The position numbers and the translations under genes are program-made. A stretch of 64,000 nt of DNA from Nomascus leucogenys (lineage: Eukaryota > Chordata > Mammalia > Primates > Hylobatidae): NCBI RefSeq assembly GCF_006542625.1, contig NC_044402.1, positions 106,107,185-106,171,184 on the forward strand. Direction: 5' to 3'. Numbering within the stretch: the stretch's first letter is position 1; the number at the start of each line of letters is the position of its first letter. The notes beneath the pieces were generated by a model. It saw nothing but the letters and a program-made list of their open reading frames with translations. It did not search any database and was not told where the DNA came from. Shown here in pieces: positions 1 to 11,016 of the stretch.

Positions 1-104
1 ACGGGGTTTCACCAGGCGGGTCTCAAACTCCTGACCTCAAGTGATCCACCCACCTTGGCCTCCTAAAGTGCTGGAATTACAGGCGTGAGCCACCACCACC
101 GGCC
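1..104 (-). mobile_element. Alu fragment cut by the window edge
   Basis: This is the 5' part of a minus-strand Alu. It shows the reverse complement of the usual left-arm sequence, running through the 'GTGCTGG-ATTACAGGCGTGAGCCACC' region and ending in GGCC near 104. The rest lies left of the window. It sits in an intron of the gene whose last exon begins at 3120. Confidence 0.92.
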
Positions 105-2072
105 AAAATTATTTTTTTTAATAACTTAAAATAATACACACATAATATTCAGAAGAACTTAGAAGTTGTTCTGACAAAAGTCTGTAGGAAATTCTGTTAT
201 GAACAAAAGGTTGTTATAAACAACAGCTACACACCATCCCCCAAAAGAAAGAAAAATTCTTCTAGCACTCTTTGAACCTTAAACAGTGTTTTGGTAGGCC
301 AACACGTTGTTTTTCTTCTCCCTGAAAAATTAAAAACGCTAACTGTTATGATGAGTTCCACAGAAAAAGACAATTTCCATGACTTCATTTCTTGACAAAG
401 AACAGCTACCTCACTTGCTTTCTGCCACATATAAGCAAACTCCCAGACATAAAACCTCCCCTCAGAGGAAGCAATATGGGACCACAAAAGTTTCTTGAGG
501 TCTGCCCTATCTGCCCACGGGAAGCCTCCCCCTCACTGTGAGCACTGGCTGCCCGGGAGGAGCAAGGTGTGGGAGAAGAGATAGCGACTGTCCCCCCACG
601 TGCTCACCGACTGCACTGTCACAGCCTCTCAGGGTGGCTTCTGCCCCGTCACCACCTGATCTGGATTCTCTCTCCAAAAATTTAAAAAAACAAGGCCTGC
701 CTGTCTTATATAATGCTCTGTTTTAAAAGAGAGAAATCTCCAGGGAGAGAACAGGACCCTAAAAGTCCAAGGCCTGGAATTCTTCCTTTCTCTCTTTCCA
801 TTTTAAACAGGAAGCATTCATGCTAAGAGAGTCCGGAGGGAGCGCTGGTTGTATGTTCATTTTAAGGCAAATAATGTTTGTGTGTTGCAAATGTCAGTGA
901 TTTATCCTAAGGGCTTAAAATGAGTGCAGAAAAACCACATGTTTCACTTCATGCAGAGAAATATCTTCAGTGGATTTGGAGAGAAAGCACAGGTTAAGAA
1001 ATTTTTTAAGTGTACTGGATATCTCCAACATGAAGCAAAAAGAAATAAAAATGAGCATGGTGAGTTGGAGGAGAGAGACTTAAAGAATTCTTATGATAAA
1101 AGATATACCAAAGGCTGGAAGTTTTCTAAATCAAAAATGAAATTCTAAAGAAAGGGAAGGGTGAAATCCAGAGCCTTTATTTCCCATGGCTAGAGTGACA
1201 GATTATCCATTTGTGCTCCATTTGTCATGGGCAATTTAAAATATAGCGAAGCAAACTGCACTGAATAATAGCAGCTGACGCTATAATAACTTGTACACAA
1301 ACAATTTAATTTTTTTATCTGAAAACTCTTAACTAAATTACCCCAAGCTGAAGGATCTATCTTTCATTATTATACATAGCCAAATTAAGACAAAAAAGTA
1401 GAGAGAGAATTCTATTGTTCATCCTTATAGATTTGTTCACAAGCTGCTTTCTACATGCACCGAGCTGGGAGCTTGTCAAATCTTCATTGATTTGAGCAAC
1501 TTACAGAGCTGTTTTAACATCCAGCTCCACAGATTACAGGGTGATTCTGACCCTCATTGACAGTGCTTGATTAACCACAGACACTGTATTCTCACAGCCC
1601 TGTCATTTCTTTCAAGTGTCCTAGCAGTATGTCTGACATTGGGGAGCTTTTCCTTAATTATTATTGTTGTTGTTTTTCTTTTTTAAAAATTATAAAAGGG
1701 GGGAGTAGCAAAAAATGGGAAGGATCTGGGGATGGTGGTGGTGGTGAATGCGTGCACAGAAGGTTTATGAGATTTTAAGAGCTGCAAACAGAACTCATCT
1801 GTTTAACCCCAGGCTAGATAAAATGCAGTCATCTGCACATTGTTTAGAGGCACACTGCTTCTGTTATGGCAAACGGATCAGAAGATGCTTGTTTTCTTTA
1901 GTGAGAAATCCAGACAGGGCCACTGTCTGTTAGTGTCTATTCTTACCTGGATGTTTCTGTGTGCCTTATCCATTACAAGGTACAACTTACAGCTGGTTTG
2001 GCATTTCCCTATTCTGCTACTGGCCTGGTGCTACTTCCTGGCTTTGTGGTAGAGTTGATTACTTTATATCAA
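105..2072 (+). other. intron sequence, no recognised element
   Basis: This stretch lies upstream of the terminal exon and reads as unique intronic sequence. Short open frames exist (for example 538-726 and 924-1148), but they lack splice context, family resemblance or coding character. I see no repeat I can name here and no exon I can support. Confidence 0.6.
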
Positions 2073-2085
2073 AGCTTTAGGTGTG

Positions 2086-2394
2086 GGCTGGGCGCAGTGG
2101 CTCATGCCTGTAATCTCAGTACTTTGGGAGGCCGAGCCAGGCAGATCACCTAAGGTCAGGAGATTGAGACCAGCCTGGCCAACATAATGAAACCCATCTC
2201 TACAAAAAAGATACAAAACTTAGTCAGGTGTAGTGGTGGGCACCTTTAGTTCCATCTACTCGGGAGGCTGAGGTGGGAGAATCGCTTGAACCCAGGAGGC
2301 AGAGGTTGCAGTGAGCTGAGATCGCACCATTGCACTCCAGCCTGGGTGACAGAATGAGACTCCCTTTCAAAAAAAATAAAAAATAAAAAAAAAA
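2086..2394 (+). mobile_element. full-length Alu (AluS-like)
   Basis: A complete dimeric Alu begins GGCTGGGCGCAGTGG and ends in an A-rich tail containing AAATAAAA interruptions. An 11-bp target-site duplication flanks it: AGCTTTAGGTG at 2073-2083 and AGCTCTAGGTG at 2396-2406, with one mismatch. It lies in the last intron, about 0.7 kb before the acceptor site. Confidence 0.95.
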
Positions 2395-2406
2395 GAGCTC
2401 TAGGTG

Positions 2407-3119
2407 CTCTGGCTTGGGACTTTTTCTAAGGACTGTAGAGCATTTAGGGAGGGGTGGGACATATTAATCCACACCAAGATGTATCAGCAGCCAACCAGAG
2501 TTAGACCAAGATGACAGCCCATTTAAAAGAGCACCTCACAGATTTAGAAAAGCGAGTGCAGTCCATGGAAACTTTATGACTCCAAATAACCTGAACATTT
2601 CTGTCACCATATCTAGGACAGACTTCAGCCCAGCCTGTCCTGGATATGGTGGTAGAAAAGGGGAGGGGACTAATGACCCCATCCTTAAGAGAGGCAAACT
2701 CACTGCCTTGTTTAGGAAACTAGTTCGGTTACTATAATAAGGGCCAACAGAAAAGGGTATAAACAAGATAGAAGTGTATTTTCCTCTCATGCACCAACCT
2801 GAATGGAAGCAATCCTGATTGACATGGTGGCTCCATGGCAACGGGGACCCAGGCTCTCACCTTCTTGTTGCTCTGCCTCCCATAGCACATGGTTTTCACC
2901 TTGTGGCCTAAGATGGTTTTTCCGATGGCCAACAGGAAGGAGAGAAGGGAAGAAGTTCCCTTCTCTTCTTTTGAAGGCCACGCATCACTTCTGCTCCCAT
3001 CCCATTGGCCAGACCTATGCGGTGGCCACACCAAACTGCACAGAAGGCTGAGGAACATGTTCTCCAGCCGGACGGCCAGCTTAGGAGCTGCTGACATGTG
3101 TCTCTTCTTCTCTTTCCAG
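2407..3119 (+). other. end of last intron with 3' splice site
   Basis: This is unique intronic sequence ending in a convincing acceptor. A pyrimidine-rich tract (about 3099-3117) leads to CAG ending at 3119. A branch-point-like CTGAC at 3091-3095 places its adenine 25 nt upstream of the AG. Open frames on both strands in this stretch cross the splice site and do not match the reading frame of the real exon. Confidence 0.75.
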
Positions 3120-3477
3120 GGGAGGACCCGCAGATCCTGTAGACTATCTGCCAGCAGCACCTCGGGGGCTCTACAAGGAAAGGGAGCTTCCCTATTATCC
3201 AGGGGCTCATCCCATGCACCCTTCCAAAGGGAGCTATCCCCGCCCCACAGAGCTGAGGGTGGCAGATCTCCGGTATCCTCAGCACTACCCACCCCCGCCA
3301 GCTCCCCAGCACAAAGGACCCTTTCGACAAGACGTTCCGCCTTCCCCTCCCCAGCACCAAAGAATGCCAGCCTATCAGGAAACAGGCAGACCAGGGCCCC
3401 GTGGGGGCAACCCAGACCAGTACCCTTACCGAACCCAGGATTCCCGGCAGAAGAACCCCATGACTGCAGCCGTATAG
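3120..3477 (+). CDS. PARD3B: C-terminal coding segment of PAR-3 family polarity protein, probably PARD3B (partial, last exon)
   Basis: PAR-3 family proteins are scaffolds that help set apical-basal polarity and assemble tight junctions. They have an N-terminal oligomerisation domain, three PDZ domains and a long, poorly ordered C-terminal tail. Only the end of that tail is here. The exon starts with one base that finishes a split codon (phase 2), then 118 codons run to TAG at 3475-3477. The tail is rich in proline, tyrosine and arginine and includes GLYKERELPYYPGAHP, YPPPPAPQHKGPF and RQDVPPSPPQHQR, which offer PxxP-type sites. It ends RQKNPMTAAV. With A at -2 and V at 0 this is closer to a class II-like PDZ ligand than to a class I one. 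I recognise it as the PARD3B tail; the paralogue PARD3 is the main alternative. The long 3' UTR and the large gene-free region downstream fit the 3' end of PARD3B. Family reports say PARD3B, unlike PARD3, does not bind atypical PKC; this segment cannot test that. An ATG at 3214 lies inside the exon and is not a start. Confidence 0.85.
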
Positions 3478-4557
3478 CTGAGTGCCACCGAGGCCAGCCC
3501 AGTCCAGAAAGGAAGGTGTCTACTCTACCTTTGCCCTTTCTAAACCTGAAGACCTCCTTGGTGTTAGGAATTCTCCATGTTACCGATTAGCTTTTTCTCA
3601 CTGACATTGTAATGCGTGACTGCTAATGAGAGGGAAAAAGAAGGGGAAGGGGATTGGAGAGAAAAAAATCAGAAGGAAGACGAAAGATGGGGCTATAAAA
3701 ACAAAACTACCTGATAGTTGAAACACTTTCAGAGTTGTTCAAATCAGTGAGAGTGGCAACAGAACACACAAACAGCTAACGATGGAGCTCTACTCTGGGG
3801 AGCCTCCCTGGCTAGATAACCTGTGCTGATGTGCAGACATGTGAACACCCCCCTCTGAGACTGGCGGTCCAGAGGCAGTCTCTGCCAGGCAGCACTACCC
3901 GCTCCGAGGTGGAGCCTCAGCCCCCTTCTTAGAGCTGTTAAGTCTAAGGTGTGGCAGAGCAGACAGAGATAGAGGCATCTGAAGTGAGTATAGGTTTTTT
4001 GACTGAGAAAAAAACAGCAGCAAACATGACTAGTGATCTTGAAATATTTTGTACCGAGAGAAAGACTGCATTTCTTTATTTGTAGAATTTATCAGGTTCC
4101 TGATGCCACTCATTTTATGTAAACATTTCATGTTTCCTCACTTTTGATATGAAAGTTGGTAAAATGCAGTATTAGTCCTGGGAGGATGTGCACAGCTGGT
4201 CAGAGCTTCCAGAAGGAATATCTTCCGAGGACCAAGGTGATCAGGTTAAGAGGGTTGAACATCCCATGACCCTCACCTTCCTCCCTCCCGCATTCCAGGC
4301 ATGGCGATACCTAGTTTCAGAGTCAGCCCCAAATCTCCTGCCTATAATTACTCTAACTGGGGTCTCTACTTTAAGGTTCCCACTTGAGGGCTAAAATGTA
4401 GTTGGGAAAAAGAGGGCCTACTGGGGAGGTCTCACAGGAGGCAGTGCCCTGGAAATGCCAAGTCCAGACTCAGTTTCAAGCAGTAACCATCTGCACTCAG
4501 GGACAGTGAGGAGCTGACCGTGGCCTCTGATGACCAGCAGGTGTTAGATGGAAGTGA

Positions 4558-4608
4558 ATGAGAGAGAGAGAGACAGAGTGTGTGTGTGTGTGTGTATGTG
4601 TGTGTGTT
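4558..4608 (+). repeat. compound (GA)n/(TG)n microsatellite in 3' UTR
   Basis: A GA run, one GACAGA break and then a TG run interrupted by TGTATG lie within the predicted 3' UTR. On RNA this gives a purine stretch followed by a UG-rich stretch of the kind bound by UG-binding proteins. The open frames over it on both strands are artefacts of the repeat. Confidence 0.9.
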
Positions 4609-5023
4609 CGAACACATATGATTGCCAGTATGGAGAATGAAAGATTAATAATGCTTTCTGGAGAGTTCGATGAAAAGCGGGGGAAAGGGAGAAAAGGCAT
4701 TAAGACTAAATCCACCTGCATTTGCTATATTTCATTAACTAAAGTCAGGTCAGGGCAGGGCCAAGGCCTCCAATTGGAAAAGGACAATGTTATGGCTTTA
4801 AAAAGATGAAACCCCACCCTCTAAGTAGAACCAACCTATCACAATGTTTTCTGAGCTTTGCAGTAATTTTCTATGAAAACTAAAACCTCTAAAACATACA
4901 AGCTGGCCCAAATGAGAACACAAGCAAAAGATGTGGAAGACAGCAAAACCTGAGCAATGGTTTGAACCGGGCTGTGACGCTTGAAATACTTTAAGCCTTT
5001 TCACATTCCTTCTTTATTCCCTC

Positions 5024-5041
5024 CAAAAAAAAAAAAAAAAA
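5024..5041 (+). repeat. poly(A) run in 3' UTR
   Basis: An uninterrupted A run lies within the predicted 3' UTR. No Alu or L1 body precedes it, so it is not an obvious retroposon tail. It could cause internal oligo(dT) priming in cDNA libraries and a false 3' end. Confidence 0.85.
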
Positions 5042-5103
5042 GTCTTGAGTTTAATTTAGGTCTATTTTGGCTGAGATTAGCATACCTCTGACTCACAGGA
5101 TTT

Positions 5104-5109
5104 AATAAA
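5104..5109 (+). promoter_or_regulatory. internal AATAAA hexamer
   Basis: A canonical poly(A) signal hexamer in an AT-rich context within the 3' UTR. If used, it would give a UTR of about 1.65 kb. Use cannot be judged from sequence. Confidence 0.3.
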
Positions 5110-5808
5110 TTATAGTATTATTGAATACATAGGACATCCCTCTACCCCAGCCTACTCTTGTCTTTTTAATTTAAAATAGAATTCTGCTACCAAGCAGGAT
5201 GCAACTGCTAGTTTTAGATGTAAATGGTGTTATTTACTGGACCTTGTGATATTGTTTTCTTAACTACAGTTTACTATGGCCCTGTTGAAAACAGACTATC
5301 AAGTTTTTTGTCTCTGTTCTCTCATCTCTCTTAAGCCAGGCACCTTTAGAGTGTTTGCAGTTTGTTCAAAGTGGTTGAGGATCTCAGGCCCTGCTCACCT
5401 GAGGAGGAGTGCAGGGGAGCTACCGGTTTCCCTGCTGACCTGCTGAATGCTACCTTCCCCTCGAGTTGGATACACCTTAAAGAAAATGATAACACGAGGG
5501 ACGTGTAACTTGTTTTGAAGCATTAAAAACCAGCAGCGCTTCAGTATGTTCCATATTTTAACCAAACTACTGTAGACTACTAAACATAGCCAAGCCAGAA
5601 CGTTCCTTCTGGATTAAGCTTAGGCCACTTGAGGGGCAGCCAGGGGTGATGGTGTCAGGTGAGAATCCTGTGTCTTGAAGGAGTGGCCTTTGCAGGAAGA
5701 GTGCCCATGTTTTCACCTGCAGCATTGCCACCGGAGTGCGCAATACCTCCTGCACACAGGCTCAGGGTAAACTGCTCCAAAGCTGGGTTTTGTGTTGTAT
5801 ACAAAGTC

Positions 5809-5814
5809 AATAAA
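5809..5814 (+). promoter_or_regulatory. internal AATAAA hexamer
   Basis: A canonical hexamer (context GTCAATAAAATAG), with TG-rich sequence both before and after it. It could support a shorter 3' UTR of about 2.35 kb. It is a candidate alternative polyadenylation site only. Confidence 0.35.
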
Positions 5815-7824
5815 ATAGTTGCTAATCGTGAGTGGCAGCCAGTGATGTGAAGGTACTATTAAAGTGAACAAAAACTAGATTGCAACAGTTTTCTTTCCTT
5901 GCTTGAAGTATAACACACGCTCCATTTGATCCTGCCTGAAAGAAGCTAACATTATATCTGTGACAGACAGAGGCTCCATCAAGCCAAGCAACAATTAACA
6001 GCTCAAATGTAAGATTTATAAATGCCCGTGAACTCACCCTTCAATTGTTACCACCCAGAGGTTACAGGACTCTTTCCCAGCATTTAGGGGAACAGGTTTT
6101 TAGAGTATTTAGAAGACCAGGCTATAATCAGTAACGTGCCTGGGAGCAGGAAATAGCTCCCAATTTATTTATGGCCTTGGGAAAACTCAATCCGGTGTCT
6201 CCTTGTAGCTCAGAACACTAATAGCCCCCCTGGAAGAGAGTGGCACATTGAGCTCCAAACCCAATCAACATACATCCACTTGGCTGCAGATCTGACTGCT
6301 GGGTCATGAAGGCCATGAAATGATGTTTGCCTTCAAGTCACTAGATATTTTAAGAAGCCCTATTTTTCTCCCTTTTTGCAGGAGTAGATAGATGAAAGAG
6401 GACAGACCATTGAAAACTTTTAGATGCAGGAGAATTGAGACTTCCACAAGGGAGAGAAACACAGCCTCCCCAGAATCCATTATGCCATCGGGCTGTGGCA
6501 CTCTCACTCTTGCCATAATACCATTTCCTCACAATATCAAATCAGTGGATGAAATACAAACTCAGAAACAGGAACGTTTTCTTAAATCATAACCTAATAG
6601 CAAACAAAAATTGAAAAAAACAATTATTCTGAAGCTCATTATTCTTAGATCTGTAGGTATATATGTGTTGACCCCCACAGGATGGCACCGAGTAAAGATC
6701 TGAAGAGCATGGTAGGGGTTCTGAGACCGACTGTCACCGGTGGATCCTGATAGGGAAGAACAGAGGCTTCACTGTAGCTATAGTTTTCCACCAAGTCAAT
6801 CAAATTAAAACATGACTCATTGTCCCCTCCAAAGATTCATAAAATTCTTGAACTGAAGTGATCTTCTGAAGAAAAGCCACCTAACAACATTAGGAGGCTC
6901 ATAAAGCTCGTTTCTCTTTTCCCTGGTATGCACAAATATCAAGCCTATAAAGAGTTAATTATTTCCCCAAACCTGTAACCACTTCATTGGTTTTCTTTGG
7001 AGGAACATTGTAGCATTTCAGGAGGGTAGAGAGATCTAAAGAGTTTGGTCTGAATGTGTGTCTGTACAATTCCCTTTGGCATTAAACTCTGAAACCTACA
7101 ATCAATGGCCTTCAAATTGGTGTTAAATTGGGAGGACACCCTACTGCTTTCTGAGTCCATGAGCAACAGAAAGACTGGTCTTAGTGCAATTAGGCAGGAG
7201 GGATTTGGACTCAAACAGCCACAGAAGTATTTCTCAGCACTCCCAGTTCCTGCCGACTTAGCTGGCAACGATGCCACAGCGAGACCAGAAAGAGGAGTCG
7301 CCTTAAGGTATCCCTACAAAGTCACCTTTCTGATAAAAAGGAGGGAAAAAAAAGTTAGATATCTAAAATAAGCCTAGAATCTCACACACAGCTATGACTT
7401 CTAAGTGAAACTCTTTTCTCCCTCATGTCCTTAAATAGTCACAGAATCACACACAGCCTGACTTTTAAAGACAAGCTTGGCTACAGGAAATGAACCAACC
7501 CCCCAGACTCTTCTAGCCTGCCTCCTGACTGGGCTCCTTCAGGAAGTGTTCTCCTGTTCTATCTGCAGGGCTGCTTACTACTGGAACCTAAAACAAAACC
7601 TGTTGTTTGTACCATCACTTTTTCTGGTGTTTCCTGTGCTTTTGTGATTCCAAGTCTGTGCATAAGTTCTGAAGATAAATTACGTGAAATCATATTTTGG
7701 CATATGGGGGTGGAGGATGAATTCTTTACAAACTTTTTAAGATGATCTCATTTGTACCACAGAAAACATTTTGGAAGTTGTTATATATGAGTATATAAAT
7801 TTTTCTTGTCGTATTTTACATTAA

Positions 7825-7830
7825 AATAAA
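7825..7830 (+). terminator. PARD3B: terminal polyadenylation signal
   Basis: AATAAA within TTAAAATAAAGCTTTATT, followed by T- and GT-containing sequence. It is the last canonical hexamer before a transposon fragment begins at about 7877, and I take it as the main 3' end of the gene. Cleavage is expected around 7845-7855. Confidence 0.7.
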
Positions 7831-7876
7831 GCTTTATTCAGTCATTAAGACGTCAGAGTCTTGGATTGCTTTAGGA

Positions 7877-8072
7877 TGGGGTTGTCCAATCTTTTGCTTC
7901 CCTGGGCCACAGTGGAAGAATTTTCTTGGGCCACACATAAAATACATTAACACCAATGACAGCTGATGAGCTTAAAAAAAAAAAAAAAACCCTCAATGTT
8001 TTAAGAAAGTTTATGAATTTGTTTTGGGTAGCATTCAAAGCCAACCCGGGCTGTGGGTTGGAAAGCTTGTTT
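7877..8072 (+). mobile_element. hAT-type non-autonomous DNA transposon fragment (MER family, name uncertain)
   Basis: The sequence begins GGGGTTGTCCAATCTTTTGC, passes GGGCCACACATAAAATACA and ends near GGGTTGGAAAGCTTG. This is the pattern of a short Charlie-like element I recognise from primate genomes but cannot name with certainty. An A17 run interrupts it. It marks the start of intergenic DNA right after the predicted gene end. Confidence 0.7.
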
Positions 8073-8850
8073 CAGGATCGGATCTGATGAATAAACAGGT
8101 GGGTCTGGGCCTGCTCACCCTGGAATAGCAACATTCAGTAGTTGAGTAGCAATGTTTCAAACAGCAAGAGGGCAAAGAACAAAAGGAATGAGAGCGTCAG
8201 TCACACGCTGGACCCCCCAAAAACAGGTGCTGAGACGGAGATTCTCAAGCCAGATGTGTACTGAGGTGTGCACTTGGGTTTCAATACCTTAAAAAGGGAG
8301 AGAAACAGGCCTGGGCAGAGGGAGAGGCTGAGCCGTAGTGCACTCCCAGCTTAGGCCTCAGCCACCCCACAATGGGAGCAGCAACGGCTCTGCAGAGCTG
8401 TCCGCAGTTGGGACAAGGGAGCTGAGCCTTTATGCCACCATCGATTGGTAAATACAGGTTACCTCTGGAAAGAAGAAAGATCTAGCTAGGGTTCGGCAGG
8501 TTTCTTCAGTTGAGGCAAACCCAAAGAAAGCCGACAGCTGGGGCCCATCTTTGGATGGTATTCAAAACAGCTGGAAAAGAGTGCCTTCTTAATGCGGCAT
8601 CTGAGCAGCCTGTCACAGCATTCACGACAACATCTAAAACTGGCAACCGCTTTCTGGTGCTGGAATCACTCATCTCTAGAAAGCTCTTCTTGAGACCATC
8701 CGTGTCACCCCCCAGCTTCTTTATTCCCTTGGCCTAGTCTCAGACCTCCCCTACTCCTGGTAAGCCCATCCACAGCCAAGGTTTCGGCCACCACCTCTCT
8801 ACTGACTGCTCCAGCTCAGCTCCGTGCCCTGAGCTAATGCGTTTCTGCTT
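8073..8850. other. intergenic sequence, nothing recognised
   Basis: This is moderately GC-rich unique sequence. A short frame at 8510-8737 has no features of a real gene. Parts may be very old repeat remnants that I cannot identify by eye. Confidence 0.5.
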
Positions 8851-9395
8851 TTCCACTACACATTCCCATTTGGATGTCCTGCAAAGCCTTTAAACATAAC
8901 ATGCCCACACTGAAAACAAGCTTTCTCCAAAGAAACCTCCTCCTCACAATTCTGTCCTGGCCAAAATGTGAACCAAGTTCACAGCTAAAAACTGGAAACC
9001 TGGAAATTATCCTGGATTTCCCATTTAACTCTGCCCCTTCCTCCTACACGTTCCCATATGAGATGGAAGGCCAACATTCTGTCCTGCAATTCCATCAAAT
9101 ATGTTTATGTTTCCTGATACCGTGACATGCCTGGGCTCAGCCTCATCACTTCTCACCCAGCCCCTTCAATAGCCTTTGATGTGATCACCCCACCTCAGGC
9201 CTTGTTCCCTTCAATCCACCTCTGCTATACAGCCCTGCTCCTTGCTTCTGTAAATAAAGTTATACTGGGACACATACACACCCATTCATTTACATGACGC
9301 TCTAGAGCTCTTTCACAACAATGTCAATCCCTGCTCTATATTCCTGCCTAGGAATTTTTCTGAAATAGAGATCTGATGATATTACTCTTCTGGAG
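8850..9395 (+). mobile_element. L2 LINE 3' fragment
   Basis: The sequence follows the L2 3' region in order: 'CATAACATGCCCACACTGAA', then 'AACTGGAAACCTGGAAATTATCCTGGATTT', the 'CACCTCAGGCCTTGTTCCCTTC' stretch, and 'AGATCTGATGATATTACTC'. It is heavily diverged and partly rearranged relative to the consensus order. Confidence 0.65.
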
Positions 9396-9399
9396 GCAG

Positions 9400-9578
9400 C
9401 ATGTCTTCTTGAAAAAAATGTTGGCTTTGAAAATAGGTAGGCATGGATTTAAAACAAAGTTCAACTACTGATTGGTTGCATAACCTTGAATAAAATACTT
9501 ACTATCCGTCTAGCATCATTAGTGAAGTGGAACTGCTATTCACCTTATAGGGTTGTTTTGAGAATTAAGTCACATGAC
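9400..9578 (+). mobile_element. MIR SINE
   Basis: A plus-strand MIR with the core-region order: 'GGCATGGATTTAAAAC', 'CTACTGATTGGTTGCATAACCTTG', then 'CACCTTATAGGGTTGTTTTGAGAATTAAGT'. The 3' end is replaced by the DNA transposon that starts at 9582. Confidence 0.75.
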
Positions 9579-9581
9579 AGA

Positions 9582-10731
9582 CAGCAGGCCCTCAAATAAC
9601 ATCGTTTCGCTCAACGTTGTATCATTATAACATTGATTAGGAAAAAAAAAAATTGACTCCTGGCCAGGGCCACTGTGTGCGTGGAGTTTGCACGCTCTCC
9701 CCATGTCTGCATGGGATTGCCCCGGATACGCCAGTTTCTTCCCACATCCCATAGATGTGACCGTTCGGTTAAACAGCATGCCTAAATAGTCCAAGTGTGA
9801 ATGAGTGTGGGTGTGAGTGTGAGTCCTCCCTACAATGGAAGGGCATCCTGTCCAGGGCTGGTTCCCGCCTTGTGCCCTGAGCTGCCCATATAGGCTCCAG
9901 CCACCCATGACCCTGAACTGATTTAAGTGGGTTGAAAAGTGCGTGGAGGCCAGGCATGGTGGCTCACATCTATAATCCCAGCACTTTGGGAGGCCAAGAT
10001 GGGCAGATCACATGAGGCCAGGAGTTCAGGACCAGCCTGGCCAACATGGCAAAACCCCATCTCTAATAAAAATACAAAAATTAGCCAGGCATAGTGGCGC
10101 ATGCCTGTAATCCCAGCTACTCAGGAAGCTGAGGCACGAGAATCACTTGAACCCAGGAGGCAGAGTTTGGAGTGAGCCAAGATCTTGCTACTGCACTCCA
10201 GCCTGGGTGACAGAGCAAGACCCTGACAAAAAAAAAAAGAAAAATGAGTGGAAAAATGAATACAAAATAATCTAAAATACAAATATGTAAACAATAATCA
10301 TACAAATGTACAGTAAACGATGCGGTACAAGAATGCTCAGTGAGCCCACGAAATCTGTGATTGTTTTTGAACCGCATGATGGTGGGAGGTGCTCCTTACA
10401 ATTTCACTTTGTAAACATTTACTCCTTGATTTAACCCACTGCCATTATTCACTGATTCACCAAATTATGGATAAATTATTTTCTTATTTGTTTTCATCAA
10501 TATTTCTTCAATGTATGTATAGCTCACATGTATTTTTCATGTGTAAGATTAGAAGCGTTTGGGTCTTTATTTAGAAGTTTAGTGATGCTTTTGTGACCAG
10601 AAGCATGCCATAGGAACGTAACTCTTGCTTCTATCAGTTAGGCTATGGTAAAATTGGCGTCATTATACATCACTTCACTCAAAGTTGCAGTTTCCAGTAA
10701 CCCATTGAGGACGTTAAGGGAGGACTTACTG
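9582..10731. mobile_element. ancient DNA transposon with inverted ends, split by an Alu
   Basis: The left end CAGCAGGCCCTCAAATAACATC and the reverse complement of the right end (CAGTAAGTCCTCCCTTAACGTC) match at about 15 of 22 positions. This gives degenerate terminal inverted repeats that start CAG and end CTG. The flanking dinucleotides are GA (left) and TA (right), compatible with a decayed TA duplication. Without the nested Alu it is about 860 bp. The left half holds a block (9680-9900) resembling a repeat motif widespread in vertebrates, with GTTTGCACGCTCTCCCC and CCAGTTTCTTCCCACATCCC. I see no transposase frame. The family name is unknown to me. Confidence 0.55.
9947..10239 (+). mobile_element. 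full-length Alu nested in the DNA transposon
   Basis: A complete plus-strand Alu starting GGCCAGGCATGGTGGCTC and ending in an A tail. Flanking AAAAGTGCGTGG (9935-9946) and AAAATGAGTGG (about 10241-10251) look like a diverged target-site duplication. It interrupts the older inverted-repeat element. Confidence 0.93.
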
Positions 10732-10978
10732 TATAGAAGCACTGGTGCCAGCTTCAAAGAGCCAACCGTATGCATCTCGTCCCGACTCCACATTCAGTGA
10801 TATCATGGAGAAAGGCTGAAATGGGATATGTTGGGAGTATTTACAACACAGGAATTGGCATATCTGACAAATCAGGGCATTTTTTCCTTCCCTCTGGAGA
10901 GCCAGTTGTTAAACATTTCACAGCACACCATGGTCGTAACCTCCCCAGCAGTCAAGGAAAATTAACCACTGTCCCCAT

Positions 10979-11016
10979 TACACATGCACATACACACAAA
11001 CACACACACACACACC
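10979..11016 (+). repeat. (CA)n microsatellite
   Basis: An imperfect CA run with CATGCACATACACACAAACACAC interruptions, shortly before an L2 fragment. Confidence 0.9.

Larger units (their letters stand above)
3478..7850 (+). other. PARD3B: long 3' UTR of PARD3B
   Basis: The sequence after the TAG stop runs about 4.4 kb without a further splice acceptor that I need to invoke, to a canonical AATAAA at 7825-7830. It is mostly repeat-free, unlike the Alu-rich DNA on either side, which fits retained transcript sequence. It includes a GA/TG microsatellite, a run of 17 A near 5025, and two earlier AATAAA hexamers. The end at about 7850 is inferred from the usual 10-30 nt spacing from the hexamer. 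Confidence 0.7.

Noticed and set aside
2732..3360. Minus-strand frames of 150 and 186 codons
   Set aside because: They are antisense shadows of the terminal exon and intron end, with no domain, no splice logic and no family resemblance.
3120..3477. PARD3 instead of PARD3B
   Set aside because: Not fully excluded. I chose PARD3B from recognition of the tail and because the long gene-free region downstream fits its 3' end. A protein search with the 118-residue tail would decide it.
2889..3590. A 233-codon plus-strand open frame overlapping the PARD3B exon
   Set aside because: It is in a different register from the supported exon and crosses the splice acceptor. Its translation is a shadow of the proline-rich coding sequence.
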